Below, in pieces: positions 49,574 to 49,863 of a stretch of 49,863 nucleotides of DNA. The position numbers were made by a program, and so were the translations under genes. The stretch covers positions 1 through 49,863 of the forward strand of contig JANXEI010000003.1 of NCBI GenBank assembly GCA_025058835.1, written 5' to 3'. A model generated the notes under the pieces. The model saw nothing but the letters and a program-made list of their open reading frames with translations, was not told where the DNA came from and did no database searches. This DNA comes from Acidilobaceae archaeon (GTDB lineage: Archaea > Thermoproteota > Thermoprotei_A > Sulfolobales > Acidilobaceae). How positions within the stretch are numbered: position 1 is the first letter of the stretch; the number at the start of each line of letters is the position of its first letter.

Positions 49574-49728
49574 CTTTCAACTTCATGGGAGGGATTCGAA
49601 AGCAGAAGATCGTCATCGCGATGATATCACATTACTTTCTTTCAACTCCATGCACTGGATTCCCAGAGCATGAGGCGTTAAGGGCCTCTCAAAGGGCCTC
49701 TTGACTTTCAACTCCATGCGATGGATTC
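49574..49728 (-). CRISPR. CRISPR-like mini-array, three repeats
   Basis: Three 24-base repeats lie at 49574-49597, 49639-49662 and 49705-49728. On the minus strand they read GAATCC, a four-base variable stretch, then CATGGAGTTGAAAG (CATGAAGTTGAAAG in the first). The spacers are 41 and 42 bases and not alike. Repeat size, spacing and the GTTGAAAG end match crenarchaeal type I CRISPR. The array would be transcribed leftwards, towards aspS. The far repeat is the most degenerate, as is usual at an array end. No cas genes are in the window. Confidence 0.65.
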
Positions 49729-49831
49729 TGCACTCATGCGCCCATGGCCATGGCTGATGGATCTGGGCTAGATCTCGAGCTGATGGACTTTCCCTGCAAA
49801 AGCCGGGAAAAGAATATTTATGGCTATAAAC
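49729..49831 (-). promoter_or_regulatory. Probable CRISPR leader
   Basis: The 103 bases next to the right-most repeat are not coding. On the minus strand a TATA-like GCCATAAATATTC (49811-49823) lies about 85 bases before the first repeat. GCTGATGGA occurs twice on the plus strand (49753 and 49779) and once inverted at 49846. The layout suits a leader, but there is no proof of activity. Confidence 0.5.
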
Positions 49832-49860
49832 ATAACAGCCGGGGCTCCATCAGCTCCCAT
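49832..49860. repeat. Right copy of the 29-bp terminal repeat
   Basis: Identical to bases 1-29. It lies upstream of the probable leader promoter when read on the minus strand. The window ends three bases later. A sequence present at both ends suggests a multi-copy element, such as a leader carried by several CRISPR loci. Confidence 0.85.
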
Positions 49861-49863
49861 GAG

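Noticed and set aside
49750-49800. Box C/D sRNA in the leader region
   Set aside because: CTGATGG occurs twice, but no proper C, D', C' and D box order or terminal stem is present.
1-49863. A complete circular element with a terminal overlap
   Set aside because: The end match is only 29 bases and breaks at base 30. The gene content is chromosomal (synthetases, ribosomal proteins, KEOPS) with no replication or mobility gene.

Overview
The window is GC-rich archaeal DNA, almost certainly from a hyperthermophilic member of the Thermoproteota (crenarchaea). The signs are four archaeal or eukaryote-type ribosomal proteins (S24e, S27ae, S30e, L40e), Pelota, Nop5 with fibrillarin, Kae1 with Bud32, RIO2, GatD/GatE, archaeal-type AspRS, GlyRS, TrpRS and ValRS, CDP-archaeol synthase, short-leader TATA/BRE promoters and frequent GTG or TTG starts. 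No marker fixes the genus. A four-subunit pyruvate-type ferredoxin oxidoreductase, enolase, a lactate/glycolate-oxidase-like gene set and a UbiD-family decarboxylase suggest an anaerobic or facultative heterotroph.

Layout, left to right. 1-316: terminal repeat copy, a promoter, a strong hairpin and a possible tiny ORF. 317-7136: enolase, a two-gene secreted fibre-like operon, TrpRS, family-4 uracil-DNA glycosylase and a membrane Lon-like (S16) protease. 7199-9299: operon of a winged-helix protein, a RecA-like ATPase, CarS and a PduO-type cobalamin adenosyltransferase. 9368-11310: MFS transporter and an MTA-phosphorylase-like enzyme, followed by L40e on the other strand, a short gene overlapping its end. 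11555-15627: S24e, S27ae, Kae1, Bud32, inosine/xanthosine-triphosphatase and AdoMet synthetase. 15624-20046: GlyRS plus a DUF429/amidohydrolase/TudS-DUF1722 operon. 20114-26472: SDR-type oxidoreductase, tRNA-Glu(CUC), a small membrane protein, ValRS, Pelota, a lone Lrp RAM domain and an unknown gene pair.

26558-30325: two convergent two-gene units that together look like a split lactate/glycolate oxidase. 30357-32847: ABC exporter and a Dps-like ferritin. 32836-37166: porBADG and UbiD. 37220-41820: thioredoxin-CcdA fusion, RIO2, DUF460 and a flavin-reductase-like protein. 41910-45775: GatE, GatD, S30e and a hydrophobic protein. 45836-49567: Nop5, fibrillarin, UPF0216 and AspRS. 49574-49863: a three-repeat CRISPR-like mini-array, its probable leader, and a second copy of the 29-base sequence that starts the window.

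The genome is very compact. Convergent genes repeatedly overlap at their 3' ends (up to 129 bp), eight divergent pairs seem to share one A/T core as a two-way promoter, and several TATA boxes contain the stop codon of the preceding gene. The most unusual items are the shared sequence at both ends beside the CRISPR remnant, the stop-codon TATA boxes, the secreted two-gene operon, the split oxidase, the nucleobase-type operon at 17.4-20.0 kb, and the 16-bp hairpin before enolase.
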